A stretch of DNA of 49,031 nt from Vitrella brassicaformis (GCA_001179505.1 CDMY01000603.1:267718-316748); one strand, 5' to 3'. Shown: positions 33,472 to 45,169, counted from the stretch's first letter. The notes: generated by a model not told the origin, from the letters alone. Program-made: numbers and translations.

Positions 33472-35481
33472 CTATGCCTGTTGTGAGGTCTTGAGTGCTT
33501 CGCGGAGGAGGCCCTCGTTGGCCGACGTGAGCGGCAGCAACGGCAGCCGGATGCCACCTGCATCACATCGATGACCCACACGGACGGTCAAACAAACCGT
33601 GTGTGTGGTGTAGGTGTGGTGTGCCTGTCGGCCGACGTCCGTCCGTCCGTCCGCACCTTTGATTTTGCCCATCTCTTTGAGGAGGAACTTGGAAGGGGTT
33701 GGGTTCGGCTCGCAGAACAGAGCCTGCAAGAAATGGAATGCCAGACGTCACGTCACCAGGCTTGGATGGGGTTGGCAGTGCAGTGCAGTGCTGCCAGTGA
33801 GGTGTCAATCAATCTCACCTACCTTGTGCAGCGGTGTCAGGAAGGAATCGAGCCTCTCTGCCTCTGTGAACTGCCCACACACACACACACACACACACCA
33901 AGCGATGGATCAACACCCGGACGGAGGAATGAAGGTAGCCTGCAGTCGTTCTTGTCATTTTGTGCCTACGTCCTTGGCGAGTCCGGCCTTGCACATTCGT
34001 GAGAAGAGCCCCGGCGCCACGTTGGCCGTCACCGATATCACACCGTCGCCTCCTGTAAGTAAGATAGACACATACACCCCCCACCCACAAAAAATGCAGA
34101 CGTACGTCTGTCTACTCCCTTCCCGTTCTTGCCCTGTCACCCTGTTTGATCGACTCGCAGGCCAGCCCGTCCTCACCACTGCATTCATCCCATCCACATA
34201 CACGTACACACACATACACATACAGACACATGCGTGTGTGCTTCCAGGCGGGGCGGGGCGGCTCACCTGTAGACGACGAAGTCGGGCCCGCATCTCTTGC
34301 GTATGTCGGCGAACCTCTCGATCTTCCCCGCCGCCTCCTTGGTCGCAATGATCGACCCCACCTTGGACAACCTGACGTGACCAACACACACGCAACTTAA
34401 TTTGTGTCCATATGGCGTGTATGTTTGTTGTGGGTGTGGTTGTGGTCGTGTGTTGGTTGTGATGTGGCCCACTGACTGACTGACCTCTCGACAGTTTCAG
34501 GCAGCATGTCGCACCCCGTCCTCCCCGGGACGTTGTAGAGGATGATGGGCAGCTGGGGGACGGCCTTGGCCACAGTCGTGTAGTGCTGATAGAGGCCCTC
34601 CTGCGACACACAGACAGACAGACAGACAGACCCCCGAGCATGTGATGACGTCATGGGGAGTGCGTGTGCAGCTATATGATCTATCAGCGCATCAATCAAT
34701 CAGCGTACAGTCAGTACCTGTGTTGGCTTGTTGTAGTATGGGGTCACTATGAGGGCTGCATCCGCACCAAGCTGATTGATGCACGCACACACGCATGCCA
34801 TGCCATGCCATGCTATGCCATGTCCGTCTTTGCCAGCCAGTCCGTGTGTGTGTCTGCCCTGGCCTGTTTCTGTGACCCACCCCACCTCTAGAGCCCTCTT
34901 GGTCTTGGCAACCGTGGCGGCAGTCGAATTGGTGCCCGTCCCTGAAGCACACAACAAACAAACACCCCACCGGTGGGTGAACCATATCAGTCAATCAATC
35001 GGTGAGTCTGCTCTGCCTGTGTGTGGCTGGTCGTGTCTGTCGTGGTGAGCTGGTCCGACCTGCTATGACGGGTACCCTGCCCTTGGCGTGTGTGATGCAG
35101 GTGCCGACCACCCCCTCCCACTCGGCCCCATCCAATGTGGGCGACTCCCCTGTCGTACCAACCTGCACACATCGATACCGGCAGATGACAGAGAGTGCCA
35201 TTCGTACCTACCGCCACGATGCCGTTGGTGCCCTCAGCGATGTGCCAATCAACCAGGCCCTTCAGGGCCTGACGAAAGAGAAATCAAAGAGCAACAAACA
35301 CAGCAGGTCCGATCCGCCTTCCTTTGGCATCCAACCAACATGTGTGTGTGGCGTACAGTGGCATACAGAGTGAGTGCGTCTGTCTGTACCTCACCTCGTA
35401 GTCGACGGCTCCCTCTTCTGTCATGGGCGTCACCACCGCCACAATGGACCCCTTCAGCTTACTCATATCGAACCCACCCAT
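33472..35481 (-). CDS. dapA: 4-hydroxy-tetrahydrodipicolinate synthase
   Basis: Condenses pyruvate with aspartate semialdehyde, the first committed step of lysine synthesis by the diaminopimelate route. About eleven exons, start [11 protein letters not shown] at 35479-35481, stop at 33472-33474. The N-acetylneuraminate lyase/DHDPS barrel is complete. [19 protein letters not shown] is strand 1, and [17 protein letters not shown] carries the active-site Thr pair. [30 protein letters not shown] (catalytic Tyr) and [10 protein letters not shown] (Schiff-base Lys) follow, then [12 protein letters not shown] and [15 protein letters not shown]. From this start there is no obvious plastid transit peptide. 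An upstream in-frame extension to 35640 would overlap the neighbouring gene's start codon and does not look like one. Divergent from the CoA-binding gene by 146 bp. Confidence 0.93.
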
Positions 35482-35627
35482 ACTGGCTGGAATCTGTCCA
35501 ACCAACGTCCAAATGCCGTCACACACACAAGGGGCTTCGCTGAAACAGTCAACTTCAAAAATATTGGCCTTCGGGCTAAGCTCGCAGATGTGGTGCGAGC
35601 CGGAGGAAGGATCTGCATTCTGAAGTG
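35482..35627. promoter_or_regulatory. 146 bp divergent promoter, dapA / CoA-binding gene
   Basis: Contains AAGCTCGCAGATGTGG at 35578-35593, 35 bp before the plus-strand start codon, matching the motif at 15985. A CA-rich stretch lies near the dapA side. Confidence 0.5.
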
Positions 35628-36177
35628 ATGGAGGCGTCAATCGGGTCCTTCTTCAGCAACAAGGCCATCATCGTGGTCGGTGCGAGCGCTTCCAGGGAGA
35701 AATTCGGCAACAAGGTAAGATTCCGCCCACAGCCTCGCCAGCGCATAGCATATCAACACATGCACCGTGTGTGTTCTCCTCTCTGTGCAGGTGCTGCGCG
35801 CCCTCAAGTCGACCTTCGTTGACGGGGCTCCCCATAATGCCGCCTACAAGGACCGCTCCATCAGACTTCTCGCAGTGAACCCCAAAGAGACCGTCATAGA
35901 GGCCATCACGACGCTGCCCACGGTGAAGGAGGCCGTCCAGGTGTTGCAGACCGAGGGCATTGCAGCCGACTCGACTGGCCTGTCCATCATCACGCCGCCC
36001 GCGGCGACATCGGGTGTGATTGGTGATGGTTTGTCGCTGGGGGTGCGGCAGTTCTGGTGCCAGCCTGGGGCTGAGAGCGCCGAGGCTAAGGAGAGGGTGG
36101 AGGGTGCTGCGGGGGCCACGTTGATTGCTGGCGGGCCATGTGTGTTGGTGGAGCTGGGTTTCCATGACGACGAGTGA
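35628..36177 (+). CDS. CoA-binding (YccU-like) Rossmann protein
   Basis: Two exons, 35628-35714 and 35791-36177, giving 157 residues, the usual size for this small stand-alone family. The start of the succinyl-CoA ligase-type CoA-binding fold is clear: SNKAIIVVGASASREKFGNKVL. It is followed by IRLLAVNPKETVIEAITTLP, DSTGLSIITPPAATSGV, GVRQFWCQPGAES and ATLIAGGPCVLVELGF. It binds CoA or a nucleotide; no catalytic partner domain is present and the role of these proteins is poorly known. The start was chosen at MEASIGSFFSNK. An ATG shortly after a GTG is the first in-frame option. Confidence 0.88.
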
Positions 36178-36858
36178 CTGACTGTGTGGGTGTGGTGTGC
36201 AAGTGAGTAGTTTGTGTGTGTTCAATGTGAAGCGCTTGGTATTCATGACTTATGGTGTATGGTGGTGATTCTTCTTCTGTTAAGACCATTAGCTGTCGTG
36301 CATTCACATGTTTGTATGGTACATGATGTCGCCCACTCACTCGCGCACACGTGTCCATCCATCCATCTGTCGTCTTCCTCCCATCCCAACTCTGCCCTTC
36401 TGCTTCGTGAATTGATGTGCGCGGTTGTCACCGCCGATTGCCACGTCAGGGTGCCCGCCTGGTGCTCAGACAGACGCTCCTGAAGTGGCAGTGAACCATG
36501 GCAACCACACTCATCTAGCACGAAACAAATGAGCACGTTCTCTCAGCACAAAGGTTTACTCATACGCACACACACGCAGGTCGTCAAAAGCTGTTGGTCA
36601 AAACAGCAAAAAATGGCAGTAGGTTGGCGGCAGCCAGGGAGGGAGGGTGGATGGGCACATGAGGGAGAGAGGGAGGGAGGGAGGGAGGGATGCACAGGTA
36701 AGGCACACTCAGCTCAGAAGGTGGTCAGAGAGAAAGAGAGAGAGAGAGAGGCAGAGGCAAGTCAGGAGAACAAGACCAATATGAACACACAGCAGGCCGG
36801 GGGCGATGCATAGACGGGCAGCCATCTGTCCATCCATCCGCCGTCTCTTATCCATCGC
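36178..36858. other. intergenic with repeat copy B and purine-rich tracts
   Basis: Convergent 3' ends. It contains repeat copy B (36419-36515), a GGGA-rich tract near 36660-36690 and a GA tract near 36728-36750. No gene that I can support. Confidence 0.5.
36419..36515 (+). repeat. dispersed direct repeat, copy B
   Basis: The 61 bp core (36419-36479) is about 93% identical to 33293-33353, followed by a shared AACCACACTCATC. See copy A. Confidence 0.85.
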
Positions 36859-38633
36859 TCATTTCCTGCCGATTCCTGCGGTGAGTGAGGGCAGGGCCAT
36901 GTCAATGTCCATGGTGAAGTCGTAGTCGATGGTAGGCACGATGCTGCTGATGAACTTCAGAAACACAAACAACGCCAAATCGTGCCTGCAGATGGAAAGG
37001 CACACACAACCAGCCACACACACACACACACTCACTCACACAGACGGATGCACCGGGAAGTCGCGCGTGCCGTGACTGACCTTGGTGCCACGCCCTGCTC
37101 CACCCAGCTGTCGACCACCTTCTTCATCACCTGCGCGTGCCTGGTCGATGTCACAGACAGACAGACACAGATGCACTGCAGTGAGTGTGTCGCTTTGTTA
37201 TGTTGCGCTGACTGACCTGCACGGGTGGATGGATGCGGTGGGGATGCCTGTGCAGGGGTGTGGGTCGACCGTGACGGTCTTGGTGGCGTACTGGGTCATC
37301 ACGTCCTCAAAGATCTGCTCGGGCTTCAGAGGCACACCATTCTGACGCACACACACACACACACGAGAGAGAGAGAGAGAGAGGTGTTTCCCTACTCCTC
37401 TCATGCGGCTGTTTGTTTGGTCTCTGCCCGCACCGCACGCACCTCGTCATAGCCGAACAGCCACAGCCGGGGTGTCTGGTAGTATTTGTCATACGTCACC
37501 GTCAGATCATACGACCTCGTCCGGACGATGTCTGAACCAAACCAAACCAAAGCAAACCCGCCGAGCAACCCCATCGTCGGCTGGCGGCCTCTCTCTGTCC
37601 CCTCCTTGGCTCTCACCGGCGTCAGGGGCAGCGCAGACGAAGTACTTGCCCTGCCCGTCCATTGCTGCCGGGGCGCTCGATGGAGCGGCGCTCGCAGGGT
37701 CCTCCTGTACACCAAGACAGAGGAACAGGGCGATGAGTGTGCCTGCCTGCCTGCCTGCCTGCCTGCCAGTGCATCACTCCTTTCCATCGCACCTCTTTGA
37801 CGAGGTTGTCGACATCCGCAAAGCTATCGAGGTCGGGAATGTCGTCCTGACACGACAGATGGATGGGCACATGAAAGGGTCGGGAGGGAGGGCGCGTGTG
37901 TATGTGCTTTACTTTGTTTTCGTTGATAAAGTTCTCCTGCACCACCAGCCCTGGGCCTGACGCTGACACATCCATCCATCCATCCATCCATCCACAGGGC
38001 CTCACTCATTTCTGCCTATCCGCCCATCCATCCACAGCGACGTACCCTTGTCCTTGTCCGCATCCTTAGCGTTGTCTTCGAGGGTCAGGTCCTTAATCTC
38101 GGGCACATCCTCCCCCACATCTCCACCCTTCTCGCCCGGCAGAAACCAATCCCTGTCGTGACCCTCCTGACCGACACACACACACAGCCCAATGCACGCA
38201 TGGCATGCCGGTCTGTCTGTCTGCCTGCCTGCCTGTCTGTCTGCGCTGTTGCCTTCCACTCCACTGACCCCTTGTGTGAGGGTGGTGTCGAGGTCTTTGA
38301 CCCTCGCCTTGCAGGGCACGTTCCGCGTGACCAGGTACTGCTTATTCGGCGGCAGCCACTTGACCTCTCGCTTCGCATCTGCGGGCTCCCTGCACACACA
38401 ATCGACAATCATCCAAGAGAGAGGACCATACCATCTGCCATGCGAATCGAATGCTGCCCATGCCATGCGCACCACGTCCATGTGGGGAACTTGAACACGA
38501 GCTGGTCCCCCGCCTCAACGAACTCCTGCGGCGTCAGTATGCCCTTCTCGCGGAACTGGGTCTTGGTGGGCACTGGGGTGAAGGACGACACCACTGACCG
38601 ATACAGATCGGCTATCTGATGAGCACTCTGCAT
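36859..38633 (-). CDS. ATG3: ATG3, autophagy E2-like conjugating enzyme
   Basis: Transfers ATG8 from ATG7 to phosphatidylethanolamine; in apicomplexan relatives this system also serves the plastid. Start [13 protein letters not shown] at 38631-38633, stop at 36859-36861, about nine exons. Seen in order: the amphipathic N-terminus, [16 protein letters not shown] and [13 protein letters not shown]. An acidic flexible region follows ([29 protein letters not shown]). Next are [21 protein letters not shown] and the catalytic motif [13 protein letters not shown], whose Cys is the thioester site. The tail [18 protein letters not shown] closes it. All hallmarks are present, so it should be active. 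The intron near 37206-37140 interrupts the catalytic motif between HPCR and HA. Confidence 0.93.
37741..37768. repeat. (TGCC)n microsatellite in an ATG3 intron
   Basis: Six to seven TGCC units in an intron. Confidence 0.85.
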
Positions 38634-38987
38634 CCCGGGTCAGACAGACACTAAACAGCGGCAGAGCACCAGCAGCAGCCGGGATGAGGGAACACCGATG
38701 TGCAGCCAACAGAGAGCGGCGCAATGCACGAGATCTCGGCCTGCAGGAGGCAAAGCGGCAGAACGCCTTTTCCTGCGAATGCGAGCTTCGCAAAAATCTG
38801 CGCGCTTAGCTTCCTGGATCCGTGACTGCACTTCTCTAATCCCATCCTCCTACTGCTCTGGCCCCTGACACTTCTCGCGACTCCCCTTACGTCAAACCAC
38901 TGACGCCGGCTGACCGGTGGCATCGTCACACCAGGCCATTGAGGGGCACTCGCTGACGCCATCTAGCCATCGCAGCCGTGTGACAGA
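38634..38987. promoter_or_regulatory. divergent promoter region, ATG3 / histidine phosphatase
   Basis: 354 bp between divergent starts. It carries GAGCTTCGCAAAAATCTG at 38783-38800, a variant of the GCAAA motif, followed by CGCGC. Confidence 0.45.
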
Positions 38988-40665
38988 ATGCGCTTTTACT
39001 TCCTCCGACACGGCCAGTCCAAGGTACGCAGACAAGCAAGGCAATGGGAGCACAGGTGGGACGGCAGGGAACCTTTCTGGGTCGTGTGTGTCCATGTGTG
39101 CAGAACAACGCGTCGTACCTGGACGACAGCAAGATCTTCAAGGGCCGAGTGCCTGATCCCTCCATGACCGACCTCGGCTGGGAGCAAGTTCGGGTCGCCG
39201 GCAAGTACCTCAGGCGGCACAACGAGTCCGGCAAGACCAGGGCGGAGGACAGAATCGTCAAGGTCTTCGTCTCACCTATGGTATGTCAAGCACAGCGAGA
39301 CGCGCGTGTCGCTGGATGCATCTGTCTGTCTGTTCGTCTGTCTGTCTGTCTGTGTGTGTGGTGTCTTGTCTTGCGTGGTGATATATCAGACCCGTGCACT
39401 GCAGACGGCCCAGGTGTTGCATGAGGAGCTGGGCGTGCCGGTTGAGTGTGTGGCCAACCTCCACGAGCAGGGCGGCCTCTTCCTCGGAGAACGGAACCAG
39501 GTGTGTTGTGTGTCGGCGATGCGATAGGATCCATTCCTGCTTCCGTCATCACTTATCCATTCCATCATGTGTCTGTCATGTGTATGTGGGTGGACTTACC
39601 TGTCTGTCTGTCAGGTTGCCGATTTTCTGTCTCCCCCCGACGGCAAGAGCGACAAGCCCTCGCCGGCCGACGCCTCCGCCCCCATAGTGCGAGGCGCCAC
39701 CCGCAGCCAGCTGCAGAGGACATTCCCATTCGCAACCTTCCCTGCTGAGATCACAGAACAAGGGTAACTAACTGCAATATATGTGCACGTCCAAGGCGCC
39801 GACCACTGTCTGTCACCATGTGGGGGTGTGTTTACATGCAGTTGGTGGCGTGGAGGGTTTGAGACGTTCAACCAGGCTGTGATGCGCGCGAGGCTCGTCG
39901 CACGGTGCGTGGCTGTGGGCGACAGGAGGGATGCCGGAACAATTGCGGAATGAACATACATCTGTGTGTGTTTGTGTTGGTGTGTGTATGTTCAGGTGGA
40001 TGTGGTCACTGGTTGAGTCCAACGAAACGGGGGCATGCGTCTTCGTGACGCACGGCATCTTCCAAGACCTGCTCGGTGACTGACACACCATACATACCAG
40101 CCAGCCACACACCACACCCATGCATGAGTTGACCGTCTCTCCGTTGTCTCTCCTTCCCTCCCTTCCTCCCTCAGTGAAGCTTCTGCTCGGTCTGTCCCTC
40201 TCCCCCCCGTCGAGCACCCACCTCAACGGCAGCCTCCCGCCCCCATTCCCCTCCTCATGCCTCCCGCAGCCCTTCCCAGAGTCAGGCGACCCACGCGCCT
40301 CGCATCTACTCTGCTCAAACGTCGGCCTCTCACTCCTCGACCTCAAGGTCATCCCCCGCCCATCCACCGACGACGACGGATTCGCCGTGGCGAGCATGCC
40401 GTCGTCGCTGCCCCGGTGCGACTCGATGGCGATCAGTGAGGGCAAGGAGTCGACCAGCAGCAGCAGCCACACGAGCGAGAGGGAGGCGTGCGCGAGCCCC
40501 ATAACGGAGAGCGGGGAGGGGGAGGGCGGCGGGATGTCGCCGGTGCTGGTCAAGCAGCAGGAGATGATCCGTGCGGTGGGGGTGCTGCTGTGGAACTCTA
40601 CTGAGTACCTGCCTCCCGAACTCAAGACGGGCCACTGCCTCGAGCCCTTTCGCATCAAAGTCTGA
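38988..40665 (+). CDS. histidine phosphatase (phosphoglycerate mutase-like)
   Basis: Seven exons join in frame: 38988-39023, 39104-39280, 39390-39500, 39615-39763, 39842-39904, 39996-40075 and 40175-40665, giving 368 residues. The N-terminal RFYFLRHGQSK contains the phospho-accepting His (RHG). MTDLGWEQVRVAGKYL, VFVSPM followed by TRALQTAQVL, and CVFVTHGIFQDLL (second catalytic His) complete the family signature. A roughly 40-residue Pro/Ala insert and a long Ser/Glu-rich insert (about 40340-40540) separate the core from the C-terminus. The protein is longer than small PGAM-like phosphatases (about 200-250). The substrate cannot be told from sequence; it is not a cofactor-dependent PGAM by its motifs. 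No targeting signal is apparent. Confidence 0.85.
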
Positions 40666-42070
40666 CTGAGCCTGTAGGCGATGGAGTGGGGCAGGGCTGG
40701 GAGGGGAGGGTTTTCTTACCCTACTGGCTGGCGCAGTGGTGGCAGGATTGTGGGATGGATGGGATGGACGGGCTCACACAGGCACACAGGCATGATTTTG
40801 CTCTCATGACGGTGATGGTTTTGCTCATCGTTTTGTTCATGTGCGTGTGCATTGGATGCATGGGATGGTTGATGCGAGCACCCCTCAACCGTGTAAGCGC
40901 GACAGACAGAGTGACAGCGCGACTGTCTGACTGACTCAGTGAGTGATGATGTCAAATTCAACCGGGCGTGTGTGTGTTGACGCGGGGCGAGAGCGAAATA
41001 TATATCTTCCGAAGGAGGATACAGATATGATGACAACCTGACTATGCACTGACTGCTTTGTGGGTGCTCTGTGTGTGTGTGCTCATGCGTGTGTGGCTGC
41101 TACATTGATTGGTATTGCTCATCGATGCTGCGTGCTCGTTGTCTTGTCTTGTGTTGTGTTGCCTTGTGTTATGTTGTGTTGTCTTGTGTTGCGTTGCCAC
41201 ACTAAGCTAACCTGTTTGTTTGTGTTGACCGATTGATTGCTAACCTGTCCGTTGCCACCTGGTACCTGATGCATGGATGGATGGATGGACTGATTGAGCG
41301 AGTGAGTTTGCTCATGCCTGGCTGGCTAACCTGACCGACACACAGACAGACAGATACACGAGAATTTTTCTCTTGCCTTTGCCATGATGGCCATGTCCGC
41401 TTCTTGCCTCCTTACTGCCTCTGTCTTGCCTTGACCGCTGAAATTTTGGTGACCTTTTGCCGCCATGTCCACCCATCCAATGCGCACAGTCATGTTTCCT
41501 TCGCTGTGAGTGCTGAGAAGTGGTTGGGGTGGAGGGTGTTCCTTTTTCTTCATGTGTGTATGTCTACATGTGTACGTGTGTACGTGTGTGTGTCTGTGTA
41601 TGTGTATATATACATGTGTATCTGTGTGTGTGGAGTGAGGGCGAGCGAGTGAATGAGTGACAAGTGGGGCAGCACACACAAGTGCCTCACTCGAGTGAGG
41701 GCGCAAGTGACCTACCTACCTACCTGCCTGCCTGCCTGTTCTCGTGAACAGCAGCACGGACAACAGCACGACACGCATGCCTATTTTCTGCATGCGCTGC
41801 TGCTGCTGCTGCTGCTGGCTACGCACACCTCTCTGTGTGTGAATGGATGGATGCTTATCCGCATGTGTGTCTGAATGCACGACACACACGTTGATGGCGA
41901 TATGGACCGGGCTACGAGATGAGTGTTTTTCATGTTTTGGACGCACCTGGGGAGGGGAAGGGAGAGAAGAGGGAGAGAGTGGGGGTGGGGTCGGGACGCT
42001 TGTTTTCACACAAGTTTTCATACCTAGTGAGTGATTCAACCCAGCACAAGCGAACTGTCTAGTGGGGAGG

Positions 42071-42095
42071 GCTGGGCTGGGCTGGGCTGGGCTGG
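42071..42095. repeat. (GCTGG)5 tandem repeat
   Basis: Five uninterrupted GCTGG units. Confidence 0.95.
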
Positions 42096-42933
42096 GTGGC
42101 CGTCTCTGTCTGTCTGGCTGTCCGTCTTTTTCCAAGAGTATACACGCGCGTGCACACGACACACTGTCCTGCTGATGTGGTGCCTTCATACAAACAGACA
42201 TACTGCTTGCTTACACCGGAGGGTTGCGCACCACCCTGTTCCCCTCTTGCCTCTCTCTCATCCATGTGACTGACAGACACATTGCACACGAGTTTCCTAC
42301 GCCCTCGATCTGATCCATCAGCACCATCAGCAATCGAGACTATTTTTCTTTCTTCCCTTCAATGTCCACCTTACCTCGCCATGCTCGCCTTGTCTGCCTG
42401 CCTGCCTGCCTGTCCGTCTGTCTGCCTGTATGGCCGCCCCTCCCCACCTCGTTGTGAAGCTCCCGTGACTGTCGCGTGTCGATGCCTCCCTGCCTCCCTC
42501 GTGTGTCTGCCTGCCTATACTTGTACTTTGTCGGTCTCCCTACCTCTGTGTCGCAGTTAACCTACATGGATGGATGGATGGACGTCTGTCGGCTTTTTCT
42601 GTCGCTACCTGCCTACCTACGCTGCCTCTATCAATGATCGATTGCATGGGATGGATGTGTGTGATTGTGTAGACTATCTGACTCACTCGCTCAGACTGAC
42701 CGGCCCACACTGTGCACACTGCCTCAACTAACTCAACACGCGTACAAACAACTTTCTCCTGTGCGTCCCGCCTGTCCGAATGTCTGGCTGCCTGGCTGGG
42801 TTTAAGCGCGTCTATCTGTCTGTCTGTCTGTCTGTCCGTCTGTATGTCGTCCGGAAGCCTGCCTGCCTCCCTCTCTGGCTGTCGTCCCATGCCGATCTAA
42901 TCCCCACACGTCGCTGGTTCATCATTTTTCTTT

Positions 42934-42966
42934 CCCGCCCGCCCGCCCGCCCGCCTGCCTGCCTGC
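42934..42966. repeat. (CCCG)n/(CCTG)n compound repeat
   Basis: CCCG units pass by a single base change into CCTG units. Confidence 0.9.
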
Positions 42967-43588
42967 GTGTTGGTTTGATTTTCGTGACGTGGCGCATGGC
43001 CGGCATGGCCTACACGTCCGGGTGATGCTGACGCAGACATTCCCAAACACATTCACACATGGATGGACGGATGGACAGATGGATGCATTGTTCCGATTGG
43101 GTGGCTCGCGTGTCGCTGTCTCTTTGGCGAGCGGATACGTGTTTCTCGGCCACCTGGATGGTCTGAACCCTCCGGTGATGCAGCCGGAGGATTCGGTCGG
43201 TCCCGATGGTCAGGTGGCGCATGTATGCCGTGAGCTGAAGACACGACAGAAGAGCCGATGCATGCTTGGTCTTGGGGGGAAACGATTGGGAATGGGACGT
43301 AGAGAGGTACTGACAGAGAAGGCAGACGGGTTGAGCATAAAGGCTTCTTGGATGAGTGACACTGACCGGCAGATAGGATGGGACTGATGTGACAGGGAAA
43401 CTGATTGAATCATTCATTCATCAGCAAAGACACATCCATCCGTCAGGGTCGTGCTGCTGTTGTGTAGTGGGTGGTCTCGCGTGCAGAGGTCCACATCCAC
43501 ATACATCGGCCTTCTATACAGACACTCATTTCAACTCCCATCCATGTCCTCCGTCACGTCAGTCAGTCAAGTCACAGCTACAGCTACG

Positions 43589-45024
43589 CTACATCTGAGG
43601 TATTCTCCTCTTCCTGATGTAGTTGGACGCCAGCTCCTCCCCGGCTATATCGACCACCACCTTCTCAAGCCACCGGTGCTCACGACGGTCACGCGCCTCC
43701 TGCAGACCAGACCAGACACACAGTCAGACAGAGACACGTACTTACATGTGAGAGGGAATGCCGAGGGAGGGGCTTCTGCCCACCTTTCTGTGTTCAAAGA
43801 CGGTCTCGTCCATCTTGCGCATGGCCTCCTTGATGCGCTCCTTCCTGCTCGCACACACAGGACAAACAAACATGTGGTGGCGTCCGTGTTCCACGTCACG
43901 TGGCACTCACTGTGCTTGTGAGCAGTTCATGCATACATCACGACTTACTTGAATTCCCGGATGTACCACTTCTTGGGCCCGAGTGGCTGTCTGTCGTGGT
44001 AGTTGAGCGTCCCCTCGTAGAACCGCTTGTCCCACATCCACGGCAAACCTTATATATCGTGACGCACACACACAAGCAAAGGAGCCGTGTCAACGAATAC
44101 GCCTGTCTGCTCATCAGCCAGCCGTGCGTTCCTTCGCCCAGACAGCCCAGCCCGCCCACCGTTGATCTGGTACTGCTTCTTGACGTCTGCCTGGTACCGA
44201 CCGGACAGCCTGCGTGGGCAATGAATGCATCACAGCAGCGATCGATGAGTGACACCCTCGCTTCAAAACACTGTATCTGTCCCTCTGATTGCATCTTCCA
44301 TCCGCGTACTTGGGTGGGTGCCACTCGCCCAGTTCGTCCTTGTAGGGCATGAAGTCCCGCGGGATGTCGTAGCGCCGCAAACTGCCCCTCACATGACACT
44401 TGCGAGGATCCCACTTGTCCCAATTCCTGTCAGACAACCAACAACGACCAAAAAGCAGCAGACAATGAATGCAGTGAGCCGCCCGGTGTGGTTGCCACAC
44501 CACACCCATCAAATCAAGCATCCGTCCACACCTACCTAGAGGGCCATATGTCGAGGTGGTAGTGTTGGTTCTTGTTGAGCTCCAGGTAGGGGTTGAATGT
44601 GCTGTGGATGCGGATGCCGTCTATCATGTTCTCCTGGTACTCCCGACGGGGCGTCCCGCGACACTCAGACATGTAACGCGGCTTCTTCCGCTGCTTCAGC
44701 AACTCAAAACGAGACTCCCAAGGCAGATCACGCACAGCACGGTCCTGCAGGTCAGCGAGCACCACACACAAAGCACCCAGTGGTATGTGCAGATCTACCT
44801 TGTCTTGGAAGACCAGCGTGATCGTGTGTGTTTCGTACCACTGCGCCAGTGGTGGTGGCGGATGTGGGCGGCAGCAGCTCCACAGGATGGTTGGTCTTCT
44901 GCTTCGGCACCCTGAAGCCCCAATAGGACCGACCAGAGAGGCACACTCCCGGTGATGCAAACAGCGACTCTGTGCTCCGCCGGCTGCCGGCAGAGAGAGC
45001 CGCATCGCTGCTGATGCGAAGCAT
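43589..45024 (-). CDS. conserved protein with mitochondrial presequence (candidate mitoribosomal)
   Basis: Six or more exons. Start MLRISSDAALSAGSRRS at 45022-45024; stop at 43589-43591. The N-terminus is Arg/Ser/Ala-rich without acids early, a good mitochondrial presequence. Exon 1 (45024-44839) splices by donor GTACGA into exon 2 (44744-44536), and the next junction also stays in frame. The mature part is basic and aromatic: YWGFRVPKQKTNHPVELL, RDLPWESRFELLKQRKK and NQHYHLDIWPS. Then come NWDKWDPRKCHVRGSLRRYD, RYQADVKKQYQING, PWMWDKRFYEGTLNYHDRQP and HRWLEKVVVDIAGEELA. I do not recognise the family. Size, charge and targeting would fit a mitochondrial ribosomal protein, by inference. An alternative frame with starts at 45005 or 45128 reads into exon 2 without the first splice, but gives a poorer N-terminus. 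Confidence 0.55.
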
Positions 45025-45169
45025 CTCCCTTGTTTCTTCTTCCTTCTCACGTCGCCTAGGGTGCTCCCTGAAACCGGTGCCTCGAGAATAGGCTCGCAAA
45101 TGGCGAGAGGTTGTTGTCGGGCTGTCACGTGCGCGTGGTGTTAAGAGGAGTTGGTCTTCAAGAAAGAAG
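45025..45169. promoter_or_regulatory. 145 bp divergent promoter, mitochondrial / 7TM genes
   Basis: Contains AGGCTCGCAAATGGCG at 45090-45105, matching the motif at 15985, and CACGTG near 45127, an E-box-type palindrome. Confidence 0.5.

Larger units (their letters stand above)
40666..43588. other. 2.9 kb gene-poor stretch
   Basis: The longest region without a supportable gene. It holds (CTG)n at about 41799-41819, TTGTGTTG-type repeats (41140-41205), (GCTGG)5, (CTGT)n near 42816-42836 and (CCCG)n. Open frames here lack splice-linked continuation and family motifs. It may be 3' UTR plus spacer. Confidence 0.5.

Noticed and set aside
35482-35640. N-terminal extension of DapA as a plastid transit peptide
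   Set aside because: It would overlap the start codon of the divergent gene, and the residues (acidic, Cys-rich) do not look like a targeting peptide.
42989-43387. A 132-codon open frame on the plus strand in the gene-poor region
   Set aside because: No family motif. It reads through GGAT repeats, and overlapping frames on both strands are equally open.
45024-45128. Alternative start MTARQQPLA for the mitochondrial-type gene
   Set aside because: That frame reads to the next exon only without the first intron and gives a Cys/His/Pro-rich segment. The MLRISSD frame gives a better presequence and a clean splice.
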